Assembly (NCBI RefSeq): GCF_026788005.1 | Contig: NZ_JABEPE010000002.1 | Span: 124,001 to 188,000, forward strand | Length of the DNA: 64,000 nt | Origin: Alteromonas sp. a30 | GTDB lineage: Bacteria; Pseudomonadota; Gammaproteobacteria; Enterobacterales; Alteromonadaceae | Direction: 5' to 3' | Shown: positions 43,820 through 52,406 of the stretch, piece after piece | How positions within the stretch are numbered: position 1 is the first letter of the stretch | How the letters are laid out: every line of letters starts with the position of its first letter | Position numbers and translations under genes: made by a program | The notes under the pieces: generated by a model | The model's database searches: none | Seen by the model: the letters and a program-made list of their open reading frames with translations, nothing else | What the model was told of the DNA's origin: nothing

Positions 43820-43881
43820 TCTTATTCTTACCGTTAACAACTTCGAGGACATCCTCAGATTCGGTGCCCATTATACTTCAA

Positions 43882-44508
43882 CTACCAACGAGCAGGAACT
43901 CCAATGGCGACATGATTATCAGGGATATTCTGAGTTACTGCTGCCCCTGCACCAACAGTAACACGGTTACCGATTGTTTTTCCTGGAATCACACTTGCCC
44001 CAACTCCAATTAAGCAGGACTCCCCTACAGAGCAACCGCCTGTTAAAGCACTCTTAGGAGCAATATGTGTATTCGCACCAATATAGCAATCGTGCTCAAC
44101 AATGGCCCCTGTATTAATAATGACATTATCAGCCACCGTTGCACTCGCGTTAATGATTGCACCAGCTAGCACCACTACGCCTCTGCCCAAACGCACACTT
44201 GATGCAACCGTTGCAGACGGATGGATAACCGTAGCCAAATCTGCCCCAGCCTTACACAACGCCTGATATTTCTCCGCTCGGACATCGTTATCGCCTATAG
44301 CGATAATAAACTGACACCCTTGCACTATCAGCTCTGGAATAAGACTATCATTACCGATAACAGGAAAGCCTATCTGAATCGGTAATGATTCGAATCTATC
44401 ATCAAGAAAGCTTACAGTATCAAAGCCTCCCTGTGCATGGGCAGCATCTGCAACAACTTTTCCATGCCCTCCTGCACCCACAATAACGAGAGGCGGTTTA
44501 CTATTCAT
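43882..44508 (-). CDS. UDP-4-amino-sugar N-acetyltransferase, PglD/NeuD-like
   Basis: A 208-residue acetyl-CoA-dependent enzyme with an N-terminal Rossmann-like UDP-sugar-binding domain (LVIVGAGGHGKVVADAAHAQ) and a C-terminal left-handed beta-helix of hexapeptide repeats (IINTGAIVEHDCYIGANTHI, VGAGAAVTQNIPDNHVAIGV). The His in EHDCYIG is the expected catalytic base. PglD completes UDP-N,N'-diacetylbacillosamine. Related proteins (NeuD, LegH) act in nonulosonate pathways, so it may serve both. It overlaps the 3' end of the PglL/Wzy-like gene by 8 bp. Confidence 0.9.
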   Translation of the reverse strand: MNSKPPLVIVGAGGHGKVVADAAHAQGGFDTVSFLDDRFESLPIQIGFPVIGNDSLIPELIVQGCQFIIAIGDNDVRAEKYQALCKAGADLATVIHPSATVASSVRLGRGVVVLAGAIINASATVADNVIINTGAIVEHDCYIGANTHIAPKSALTGGCSVGESCLIGVGASVIPGKTIGNRVTVGAGAAVTQNIPDNHVAIGVPARW

Positions 44509-46366
44509 TACGCCCTTCCTTTTGATCTACAGCTTTGGGTTTACTAGAAATAAGGTCGCTTCGTTTGTGGTAAAAATCTATATACTCTTTGAACTTCTCG
44601 TTTCTTGGGTACATTAAATTTGCTTCTTTCGCGTATTTTAATGCCTGAATATGTTTACCCCCCAACCGTAGACCTTCTACAAAGTTCTGATAAGTCACCT
44701 CTAAGGGCGCGTACTGAATAGTAGAATAAGACCAATACAGGAAGCTCTGTAAATCATTAAAGGAGATATTGCCTGACTCTTTTGCTTTACGTAATCGATA
44801 TTGAAGTATCTCGAACTCGCGACGCAATTTAAACGCTGCTGGGTTATTGATGGACGTGAGCAGTTTGATATGCGTTTTATTAGATTTATTAAACAATAAA
44901 AACATCTGTAATGCATAAACTGTGGACAGCATAAACATTTGGATTTGAACAAAGGCCCATATAGCCACTGGCACGATCAATAACTTTGAAAACTTAGGTA
45001 GCTTTATTCTTAGTACCTTTGTTGAACGTGTGGCAACAAAAAACAATGACACCAATAAAAAAGCATGTGGCGCCGAATGATACAAAGGTAACTCCAACAT
45101 CGAGTGAACAATCAAAGGCAAACCAATCAATAAAAGTCGCCAGTCAATTATCCCTCGAAATGATAACCACCAACATCCGCAAACTAATAGCAAAAAACCA
45201 AGAGCGGAAAACAGACCGAGTTCAACAACCCAATATAGGATTTCATTATGCGGATGATCTAAATTGAATTCTGCCGGCGCATCAGGATATTGTTTTAAAT
45301 ATTCGCCCTGATGAAGTAAGTATTGTTTAGTAAAAGCACCGGGACCTACACCTACCCAGGGATGCTCAATAATCATTTTGATAGTTATTGGATAAATAAC
45401 TGAGCGAGTGCCCAATAACCGCCACCAAATATTATCTCCCTGTTTGGGAGCCGATAACTCACTTTGTTTGGTTACTTGATTTACGGCGTCTGAAGCCGTA
45501 ACAGGCTTAGCTACCTGTTGTCCCGGAAGGAAATATTCTGAGGGGTGAGGTCGAAAATGAACCAGTTCTCTTGGAATAATCGCACTAATGATACAAACCG
45601 CCAGAATAACAACTGGTTTAGTAACTTGTTTTTTGTCATAAGCCACAAATGCTAAGTAAACAAAGACAGATACTAGATTGACAATTTTACCTGTTTCGGC
45701 AAGAGCAAGCTCCGTTAAATGCGTATTGGCAAAGACTAATAGGGTCGCGGCAATATACTTCCAAATAACTTGTTGCTTAGCATAAAAAGCGTAATACAGC
45801 GCCATCACTGAACCTACAGCTAAATAGCTTCCATAGTCATTGATTTGTTGGAAAACACCGTAAGGCTGACCTAGATCAGCACGGTAAAACAAAACCTGCG
45901 ACTCGTAGATAAAATAAAACTGCAACAGCCCCCAGAAAGTCTGAATCAGGGTAGATAGGAACAAAATCATCAAGACGACTTTTTTAGACCTAAACGACGT
46001 TAATTGGTACAACAGCAGCAAATAAAAGAGCCCTACTGCTAAACCATAAAAACGCTCCATGGCAGTATCAAGCAAAACTCGATTAACATAAAGCAAGGGA
46101 AAAACAATAAGTAGAGCAGAAATCACAACTAACCAATATGGTTTGGGAATGTTAATGCGAGAGGTCAGCGCAATTTTAAACACCGCGAATAGCGCAAAAA
46201 CAACGATACCTATGATAAAAAAGATATTGTAGGGTAATTCAATACCTGAACCACCGAGGTTACGCCCAACATGATTCATTCCAAACCAAAAGGAAAGCGC
46301 AAGAAAGAAAAATAGACTTCTATCATACCAAGTGTTTATTTTTCTAAGACGGTTATAACTCATCAT
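44501..46366 (-). CDS. PglL/Wzy/WaaL superfamily membrane protein, possible O-oligosaccharyltransferase
   Basis: A 621-residue protein with about ten to twelve membrane helices and a long soluble C-terminal tail (from about residue 470). Motifs of the O-antigen ligase superfamily are HPWVGVGPGAFTKQYLLHQ and, with conserved His, DHPHNEILYWVVELGLFSAL (near 372), in the large periplasmic loop. HSMLELPLYHSAPHAFLLVS (near 421) and the N-terminal GVFQQINDYGSYLAVG are reminiscent of PglL-type protein O-oligosaccharyltransferases with a Wzy_C_2 tail. Wzy polymerase or WaaL ligase functions are alternatives, and no other Wzy is seen in the window. It starts 1 bp after the preceding GT gene. Confidence 0.75.
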   Translation of the reverse strand: MMSYNRLRKINTWYDRSLFFFLALSFWFGMNHVGRNLGGSGIELPYNIFFIIGIVVFALFAVFKIALTSRINIPKPYWLVVISALLIVFPLLYVNRVLLDTAMERFYGLAVGLFYLLLLYQLTSFRSKKVVLMILFLSTLIQTFWGLLQFYFIYESQVLFYRADLGQPYGVFQQINDYGSYLAVGSVMALYYAFYAKQQVIWKYIAATLLVFANTHLTELALAETGKIVNLVSVFVYLAFVAYDKKQVTKPVVILAVCIISAIIPRELVHFRPHPSEYFLPGQQVAKPVTASDAVNQVTKQSELSAPKQGDNIWWRLLGTRSVIYPITIKMIIEHPWVGVGPGAFTKQYLLHQGEYLKQYPDAPAEFNLDHPHNEILYWVVELGLFSALGFLLLVCGCWWLSFRGIIDWRLLLIGLPLIVHSMLELPLYHSAPHAFLLVSLFFVATRSTKVLRIKLPKFSKLLIVPVAIWAFVQIQMFMLSTVYALQMFLLFNKSNKTHIKLLTSINNPAAFKLRREFEILQYRLRKAKESGNISFNDLQSFLYWSYSTIQYAPLEVTYQNFVEGLRLGGKHIQALKYAKEANLMYPRNEKFKEYIDFYHKRSDLISSKPKAVDQKEGRNE

Positions 46367-46367
46367 C

Positions 46368-47588
46368 CTATCGTCCACCAACCTCTTCTATTTTTTGTGT
46401 AAACTGACAAATCAAATCTTCTCTATTAAATTTACTTACCGCCAACTCTTTAGCTTTTTCAGCCATTTCAGCAGTTCGTTCTTCATCCATTGCAACTTTA
46501 ATTAAAGCATCAGCTAACGCTTCTGCATCATCCGGGTTAACGGCTATGCCAGCCCCTGTTTCATCTAATTGTTTCTCAATCCAACCCGGATAGTTACAAA
46601 TGATAGGTAATCCAGCAGACAAATAATCAAAAAATTTATTTGGGGATGTACCATTATAAAATGCAGGGATATTATCCAAAATCATTAACCCTCCAGTACA
46701 CCGTGTATAAATTGAAAAAACTTGTTTTTTCGGCAAATTACCTAGGAAGAAAATATTATGTAAGCCTCTTGCCTTAGCATCAGCCTCTAACGACTCCCTC
46801 AACATTCCATCACCAGCGAGAAGAATTTTTATGTTCTCAACTTTCCGTTTTTTGAGTACCTCAGCCGCATCATTTAATGCCATCAAGCCATTGGCAATAC
46901 CCAAGGTTCCACTGTAAATAAAAACTTTATCAGAAGGAGATAAATAATCTGGAAGATCTATAGATTGAGAAGCTTGCTCAACATAATGTAAATCACATCC
47001 ATTAGAAATAATGGACACCTTATTGGCTTCAACATGCTTACTAACACCAGCGGCCATCCCAGCAGATAATGCAATCACATGATCTGCAAGTTTATAACTT
47101 ACAACCTCAAGTAGTTTAAGCGCAAAAATCACTAGAGGATTCTTAATAACGCCCATTGCCACGGGCAATTCTGGCCATAGATCACGAACTTCGAAAACAA
47201 ACTTTTTTCTAGCAAAAAGTTTGGCAAAGATACCAGGAATAGCAATGGTTAAGGGTGTAGACGTACAAAAAACCAACTCTGGTTTTTGTTTGAAGACTTC
47301 TTTACAACATACCAAAGAAAACTTTAAAAATTGTGCAGCTCGTTTCAACAAGCCTAATCGATTAGAGTACGGAGCTTGGTACTCTATTACCTTTATTCCC
47401 TCAACTAACCCTTCTCGTCGATTCTTAACAAATGCATGACTAAGCCCTGTGCGACCAACATCATAACTACCACATATAACCGTTACTTCATGACCACGAG
47501 AAACAAGCGCCTTAGAAAACTCATAAGAACGAGTTCCCGTTCCACCATCAGGGGTGGAAAAATGTTGGTGGAAATACAAAATTTTCAT
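46368..47588 (-). CDS. Family 4-type glycosyltransferase, WbuB-like
   Basis: A 406-residue GT-B enzyme starting KILYFHQHFSTPDGGTGTRS, with YEFSKALVSRGHEVTVICGS and the donor-side FIYSGTLGIANGLMALNDAA, NGTSPNKFFDYLSAGLPIIC. The N-terminal pattern is that of WbuB/CapM-like enzymes that often act early in O-antigen assembly on N-acetylated sugars. Donor and acceptor are not determined. It is separated from the S-layer-like gene by a strong terminator, so it begins a new transcription unit; the PglL/Wzy-like gene follows directly. Confidence 0.88.
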   Translation of the reverse strand: MKILYFHQHFSTPDGGTGTRSYEFSKALVSRGHEVTVICGSYDVGRTGLSHAFVKNRREGLVEGIKVIEYQAPYSNRLGLLKRAAQFLKFSLVCCKEVFKQKPELVFCTSTPLTIAIPGIFAKLFARKKFVFEVRDLWPELPVAMGVIKNPLVIFALKLLEVVSYKLADHVIALSAGMAAGVSKHVEANKVSIISNGCDLHYVEQASQSIDLPDYLSPSDKVFIYSGTLGIANGLMALNDAAEVLKKRKVENIKILLAGDGMLRESLEADAKARGLHNIFFLGNLPKKQVFSIYTRCTGGLMILDNIPAFYNGTSPNKFFDYLSAGLPIICNYPGWIEKQLDETGAGIAVNPDDAEALADALIKVAMDEERTAEMAEKAKELAVSKFNREDLICQFTQKIEEVGGR

Positions 47589-47668
47589 TTTTAGATTCAG
47601 ATTTATAGACTAAGAATTCAGGAAAGATATTACATGGAGGAAGTGTCTTTTACCCTCACTAAAAAGAC

Positions 47669-47693
47669 AAAAGGAGCGCAAAGCGCTCCTTTT
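47669..47693 (-). terminator. Strong intrinsic terminator of the S-layer-like gene
   Basis: A perfect 11-bp stem (47669-47679 with 47683-47693) with a 3-nt loop lies 28 bp after the stop codon. On the minus strand the stem ends in TTTT followed by GTC and TTTTT. It insulates the exported-protein gene from the glycosyltransferase gene downstream. Confidence 0.92.
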
Positions 47694-47720
47694 TTAGATC
47701 ATAACTTTATTTCAATATTA

Positions 47721-49094
47721 TTATTGAACCCAGTTACGTGGGTTAGCACCAGAGATATTGTAGTAAACTGGTAGAGAAACTCGGCCATCAGATGCTTTCT
47801 TCTCAGCAATCAAGTGGATCAAGTTAGTTTGACCAGCAACAGTCACTGTTAATGAAGCATCAACAATACCTTCAGGGTTGCCCATTGCTTCTAGAATAGA
47901 AGCTTCTGAAACTGTGAATACACCGCCAGCATCAACTGTACCTAGAGCAGCGTTATCAACAGAACCTTCTGTGCCATCAGCTAGCGTGTAGATAATGTCA
48001 GCATTGATTTGCGCAGAAGTTGTACCTTCGTTAGCAACTTTCAACCAGCTAACAAAGCCAGAAGAATTCAATGTTAGGTGTGCAACTTTAGCTTGTAAAC
48101 CGTTGATATTCCACAAACCAGCAGGAGTACCTTCAGCCACTAAGTTCTTGTCAGTTTCAGTTTCGAAGTTCAAGTCAGCTTTAACAGTGAAAGTACGTGT
48201 AGTCAAAGCAGTCTCGCCGTCAACTGTAGCGCGGATAACGCTTGACGCGGTACCAAACACATCAGAAGCACTCGCAGAGAATGTTGCAGATGCATTGTCG
48301 TCAGCAACAACAAATTCGCCACGCTCAACCGCATTTGCACCATTAGTTTCAGTAGTAATTAACGCTACAGAAACCAAGCCACTCATGTCACCAGAAAGAA
48401 CGAAATCAACTTCATCGTTGTCATTCAAAGTAACACCATTTGCAACAGCCGCATCACTAAGTTCTAGTGCGATGTCATCTGATGAGCCGTCATTCAAGAA
48501 TGTTAAACGATTAGTGTTAACATCAATAGTCTCATCTGCTAGGTCGCTAACTGCACCACTAAACTGGTTAGCATATTCGAAAATTTCAACACCTGGGTAG
48601 ATATCATAGACACCACCAAGATCGCTCATTGAAGCGCTTAGGTTAACTGAGTTGCCAGCAGCTAGGCTAGGAAGCGTTACAGTGAAACCAGCACCAACAC
48701 CAGCAATTGCCGAAGAGCTAGAAAGCACGTACTCAGCTGTAGTTGAAACTGTACTCGCTGAACGGAATACGATAGAAGACGCGCCTGCAACAGGATTAGT
48801 TACTGTTGTAAAGGCCGTATTACCAACGTCAGCGCCGTCACTTGTGAATAACGTGTATGAACCATCAGCAAACGTTGCACCGTCACTTAAAGTAACAGTG
48901 ATACGGTCAGAAGCATTTGTACCAACAGCTGGAACGATTTCAAAAACACCACCTGCAGCAACTAAGCTACCAGTAGTTGCTGCTTCAACACCAACTGCTG
49001 CGGACGTACCCGCGATCGTACCAGCGAAAGCGCCAGTAGAAGCAACTGCAAGAGCTACTCCAAGAGCCAAACTATTCATATTTAGCTTTTTCAT
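47721..49094 (-). CDS. Exported, acidic, cysteine-free S-layer-like protein
   Basis: A 457-residue protein with a clear signal peptide (MKKLNMNSLALGVALAVAST then GAFA, cleavage after residue 24). The mature part is rich in Ala, Ser, Thr, Val, Gly and Asp, very poor in Lys and Met, and has no Cys: the composition of S-layer proteins. It reads as a series of beta-strand repeats and ends DGRVSLPVYYNISGANPRNW then VQ. Six of eight Arg codons are CGT, fitting high expression. It is monocistronic, with a near-consensus promoter and strong terminator, directly downstream of a type II secretion operon. It recalls the S-layer protein Slr4 described in Pseudoalteromonas, but I cannot test homology. An adhesin or matrix protein is the alternative. 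Confidence 0.65.
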   Translation of the reverse strand: MKKLNMNSLALGVALAVASTGAFAGTIAGTSAAVGVEAATTGSLVAAGGVFEIVPAVGTNASDRITVTLSDGATFADGSYTLFTSDGADVGNTAFTTVTNPVAGASSIVFRSASTVSTTAEYVLSSSSAIAGVGAGFTVTLPSLAAGNSVNLSASMSDLGGVYDIYPGVEIFEYANQFSGAVSDLADETIDVNTNRLTFLNDGSSDDIALELSDAAVANGVTLNDNDEVDFVLSGDMSGLVSVALITTETNGANAVERGEFVVADDNASATFSASASDVFGTASSVIRATVDGETALTTRTFTVKADLNFETETDKNLVAEGTPAGLWNINGLQAKVAHLTLNSSGFVSWLKVANEGTTSAQINADIIYTLADGTEGSVDNAALGTVDAGGVFTVSEASILEAMGNPEGIVDASLTVTVAGQTNLIHLIAEKKASDGRVSLPVYYNISGANPRNWVQ

Positions 49095-49168
49095 TATTTT
49101 AAACTCCAATTCAAAATGAATGTGTTAATTGCAATTAGCACAATTCCTTAAAAATGTGCTCGCCGTGG

Positions 49169-49197
49169 ATTATCAAAGCTACATAGCTATATGTCAA
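49169..49197 (-). promoter_or_regulatory. Near-consensus sigma-70 promoter of the S-layer-like gene
   Basis: On the minus strand TTGACA (49197-49192) and GATAAT (49174-49169) are separated by exactly 17 bp. The predicted start is near 49162, giving a leader of about 68 nt. The leader contains an AGCACA/TGTGCT hairpin and GGAG nine bases before the ATG at 49094. Confidence 0.85.
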
Positions 49198-49245
49198 GGC
49201 CAGATTAATCCGTACTCGTTAAAATTTCTCAGCATTCTCTTACTT

Positions 49246-51321
49246 TTAGTCGAATTGCGTCAACTCATCAAGAAATAAGGTTTTAATGTCGTCGATATCA
49301 CTCGAATTTGAGATAATTCTAGGCGTTATCAGAACCACTAACTCAGTCCTTGATGTAGAGCGAGAATCACTTCGAAATAATTTACCCACAACAGGAATAT
49401 CACCTAACAAAGGTATCTTTGAGTCGTCTGACGAATTATTCTCCCGAATCAATCCACCAAGCACTAATGTCTGCCCAGAGTTGGCAATAACATAGGTATC
49501 GAAAGAACGGTTTAAGATAAGAGGAGAATCTATTCCAGAAGACGCATTTTCAGAAGTCTCACTCACATTCTGAGAGATGGACATTGAAATGACATTGCTA
49601 GAATTCACTGTGGGCTCAACAGTCAAATCCACACCAGTAGATCGATATTGAATACTTTGTAAGACACGATCACTATCAACATCTGCGGCCTGAGTCGAAA
49701 GTACTGGAATTTCAGTCCCGACGTTGAGAGAGGCTTTTTCCCCATTAGCAACAACAATACGTGGGCTTGACAGCACCTTAAGGCGATCTTGGCTTTGCAG
49801 TAAATTTAACGCTGCGTTGTAATCAACTCCACTGATTGTGTAGGAAAAACTTCCGTTAGAAAATGAACTCAATTGTGACGTACCGATTTCACGCTTTGCG
49901 CCGCCACCAAAGAGGCTCCACTCAATACCTTGACTAAACTGGTCCGTCAGTGTGATTTCAATTAATCGAGCTTCGATCAGCACTTGGGACGGGGTAACAT
50001 CTAACTTTTTCAGCAGCGGTAAAAGCCCTTTATAGCGACTCGCATCCGAATAAATAATGATCACATTCCGATTTTCGTCAACGACATAATTAAAATCATC
50101 TGTCCCCCCTGAACTGCCTCTAGAGCTATTTGAGGTTGATGCAGCACTACCGCCACCGCTGGATTCCGAGCTCGCCCCCCCTGTTCTGCGGGAATTACTG
50201 GAAGACCCCCTTCCTCCCTGCGATACAGAAACCAGTTTGCCTAACACTTCCGCTAACTTTTTCGCCTCAATATTTTCGGGGTAATACATAAAGTATTGCT
50301 TATCATCTGTAGACTCTGGTGTATCCAACTTCTCACGCCAAAAATTAATTCTTTGGATCACTTCAGGGCTGCTCGAATGCACAACGACGCCATTTTGTCG
50401 TGTTAAATCAGCAAAACTGACGACCTGTGAGACCGATACTCCCTCGTTTTCTAGCAACTCTTCGACCTGAGTAATAAACTCTGAGGAAGGCAGATACTCT
50501 AGTTTGATAAAGCTAATATGTTTTCCTTTAACTTTAGGTACGTCGACCATACTGATAACATCGAGCGCACGTAATACATCATTTCGTGCCCCTCTAATGC
50601 CAATCAAGTTGGGATCAGCCATAGCTTCAGGTGAACCATTCGTTAAACGCAAAAGGAAGGTCGTTAAACTTTTTTGGTCGATAAAATCAATAGGAACAAC
50701 ATGGAATATAGGTTGAGACCCCTCTGGCACACTCTCTTTAGTGCGCCCAAAGCCGTAATCATAATCAGGTAAACCATTACGCGCATTGACTGGAAGCAGG
50801 AATACAACACCATTTCTCACTTTCATAGTCAGATTGTGTTGTTTAAGAACCTCTTGAAAAAGTGCTAAATACCGTTTTTGACTGACTTTTTCTTTGATCG
50901 ACAACGTCACCGACTTACCGCTCATGTTAGCCTGCGGCTCAATAACAAAATTAGCTTTAAGTACATTTGCCAACGAGTGGTTAATGAATTGCTCTAGTGG
51001 GATTTGTTCAAAAGAAACGGTGATCGTTTCCGCATCACTTAACTCAAGCTGTTCAGATGACGTAGAAATGGTATTGCCTCTATCTACAGAAAAAGGAGAT
51101 AAAGACTCAGACGATCCCGAAGAACGCCCTTCATCTGACTTATTCGTTTCCGCTTCTGCCGCTTCAGAAGAATTGTCCCCACGTTGCTTCTCAAATACAG
51201 ATTTAAATGGGCTATCGCTATTTGTGGCACACCCTTGCAACAACAAACCCGACATGCACATAAGCAAGGCAAGCTTCGCAGGAGTTTTAACCTGACTCTT
51301 TGAAAAAACACTAAATCCCAT
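49246..51321 (-). CDS. gspD: Type II secretion system secretin GspD, lipoprotein form
   Basis: A 691-residue outer-membrane secretin, the last gene of the gsp operon. The N-terminus has a lipobox, LLLQGCATNSD with Cys31, so it is a liposecretin that could self-target, as described for HxcQ and XpsD. N0-N3 domains follow (for example SFEQIPLEQFINHSLANVLK and KYLALFQEVL-like segments), a Ser/Gly-rich linker inside N3 (about residues 375-415), and the secretin core with VLIEARLIEITLTDQFSQGI, SSPRIVVANGEKASLNVGTE, and IPLLGDIPVVGKLFRSDSRS. It ends in a short S-domain-like tail. The lipoprotein secretin needs no pilotin, and none is seen. Confidence 0.92.
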   Translation of the reverse strand: MGFSVFSKSQVKTPAKLALLMCMSGLLLQGCATNSDSPFKSVFEKQRGDNSSEAAEAETNKSDEGRSSGSSESLSPFSVDRGNTISTSSEQLELSDAETITVSFEQIPLEQFINHSLANVLKANFVIEPQANMSGKSVTLSIKEKVSQKRYLALFQEVLKQHNLTMKVRNGVVFLLPVNARNGLPDYDYGFGRTKESVPEGSQPIFHVVPIDFIDQKSLTTFLLRLTNGSPEAMADPNLIGIRGARNDVLRALDVISMVDVPKVKGKHISFIKLEYLPSSEFITQVEELLENEGVSVSQVVSFADLTRQNGVVVHSSSPEVIQRINFWREKLDTPESTDDKQYFMYYPENIEAKKLAEVLGKLVSVSQGGRGSSSNSRRTGGASSESSGGGSAASTSNSSRGSSGGTDDFNYVVDENRNVIIIYSDASRYKGLLPLLKKLDVTPSQVLIEARLIEITLTDQFSQGIEWSLFGGGAKREIGTSQLSSFSNGSFSYTISGVDYNAALNLLQSQDRLKVLSSPRIVVANGEKASLNVGTEIPVLSTQAADVDSDRVLQSIQYRSTGVDLTVEPTVNSSNVISMSISQNVSETSENASSGIDSPLILNRSFDTYVIANSGQTLVLGGLIRENNSSDDSKIPLLGDIPVVGKLFRSDSRSTSRTELVVLITPRIISNSSDIDDIKTLFLDELTQFD

Positions 51322-51877
51322 AATTAAATATCACCAAGTTGAACGACGATTTTTCTTCTATATTATTGATAACAGAGACTTGAATAGAGTCACTCAACAC
51401 GTTATCCAGTGTTAGATTAACTTTACCATCCTGCAAGGCCAGAGAGTCTCCTTGTCTAATCTTCAGCAATTTATCTTCTTTACTTGTATTTTTTACAGAG
51501 ATGATTGCAAGTTTCTCATCACCATTGACTGAAATACCAAATAAACGAACATTGTCTTTACCAAAAACAAGAACATCATCTCGCTTTTTCTTTTCATTCT
51601 CTTTTTGCTTCTGGGCTAATTGCTCAGCAGCCCTAGCTTGCTCCTCGGCCAATCGCTCTTGCTCAATTTCTGCTTCAGAACGCAAACCAAATAACGCATT
51701 TAGTGGAGACAAGTCTGCACTTTTCTGCTGTGCCAAAATTGTCTTATCCCAGCTATCTGTTGATAAACTCCTACCGGAGTTTGATTCATCAATAAGAACA
51801 TTCACCACAAACTCTATGAGCAATAAGGTAATGAATCCTATTAAAACCGCCTGACTAGGATTAAGCTTTTTCAACAT
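51311..51877 (-). CDS. GspC-like inner-membrane coupling protein of the T2SS (XpsN-like position)
   Basis: A 188-residue protein with a short cytoplasmic start, one membrane helix (about residues 10-27), a charged linker likely to be coiled coil (about 72-103, rich in E, Q, K and A), and a small periplasmic beta domain similar in layout to the HR domain of GspC or PilP. GspC links the inner-membrane platform to the secretin. It lies between gspM and gspD, the place of XpsN in Xanthomonas, and overlaps both. The identification rests on topology and position more than on motifs. Confidence 0.75.
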   Translation of the reverse strand: MLKKLNPSQAVLIGFITLLLIEFVVNVLIDESNSGRSLSTDSWDKTILAQQKSADLSPLNALFGLRSEAEIEQERLAEEQARAAEQLAQKQKENEKKKRDDVLVFGKDNVRLFGISVNGDEKLAIISVKNTSKEDKLLKIRQGDSLALQDGKVNLTLDNVLSDSIQVSVINNIEEKSSFNLVIFNYGI

Positions 51878-52406
51878 ACTTACGTAGCTCCATCCTTATT
51901 TTCATTTCTTGCTTACGACGGTTGTATACTGTCAAGCGCTGAACAGCGAACAAGGAATCATCTTGTTCTAACGCTCGAACAAACCGAAACAACTCATCTA
52001 CCGTGCCAGTCGCTTCAATATTTAATGCAAATACAGAAAGGGTCGAATTTAAGTCTTCCAGCTCGGAGACAGCAACCTGATTAATCGTAATATTGTGAGA
52101 TTGGCTAATCTCCCGAATTTGACTGGGCAAAACAACCTGACTATTGCCTTTGCTTTTGTAGTCGGAGCCCAAGGTCGCTAAATCTTTTTGAAGCGCTTCA
52201 GTTTTTGCTTTAAGTTCATCAATCGCAAGTGTCAAATCATCGTCACTGAACGTTAACGCTGATTTACTATGCCAATCTTGCGCAACTTCTCCACGCCAAT
52301 CGAGCCAAGGCACTAATATAGTTTGCAGTACAAACAAAATAGCGACAGCAATTAAACCATACTTAACTATCGGCTTTTGCAGCTCTTCTTTATACTTATC
52401 AATCAT
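51861..52406 (-). CDS. gspM: Type II secretion protein GspM
   Basis: A 181-residue inner-membrane protein with one N-terminal helix (about residues 14-33), a helical coiled-coil stretch (DDDLTLAIDELKAKTEALQK then DLATLGSD), and a C-terminal ferredoxin-like periplasmic domain (FRFVRALEQDDSLFAVQRLT). This topology and its place directly after gspL identify GspM, which pairs with GspL in the assembly platform. Sequence conservation in this family is low. It overlaps gspL by 8 bp and the GspC-like gene by 17 bp. Confidence 0.82.
   Translation of the reverse strand: MIDKYKEELQKPIVKYGLIAVAILFVLQTILVPWLDWRGEVAQDWHSKSALTFSDDDLTLAIDELKAKTEALQKDLATLGSDYKSKGNSQVVLPSQIREISQSHNITINQVAVSELEDLNSTLSVFALNIEATGTVDELFRFVRALEQDDSLFAVQRLTVYNRRKQEMKIRMELRKYVEKA

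Noticed and set aside
47995-49119. Long plus-strand open frames (201 and 155 codons) opposite the S-layer-like gene
   Set aside because: They are antisense to a gene with a clear signal peptide, promoter, ribosome binding site and terminator; their composition (rich in S, A, T, V, K) mirrors the codon bias of the real gene.
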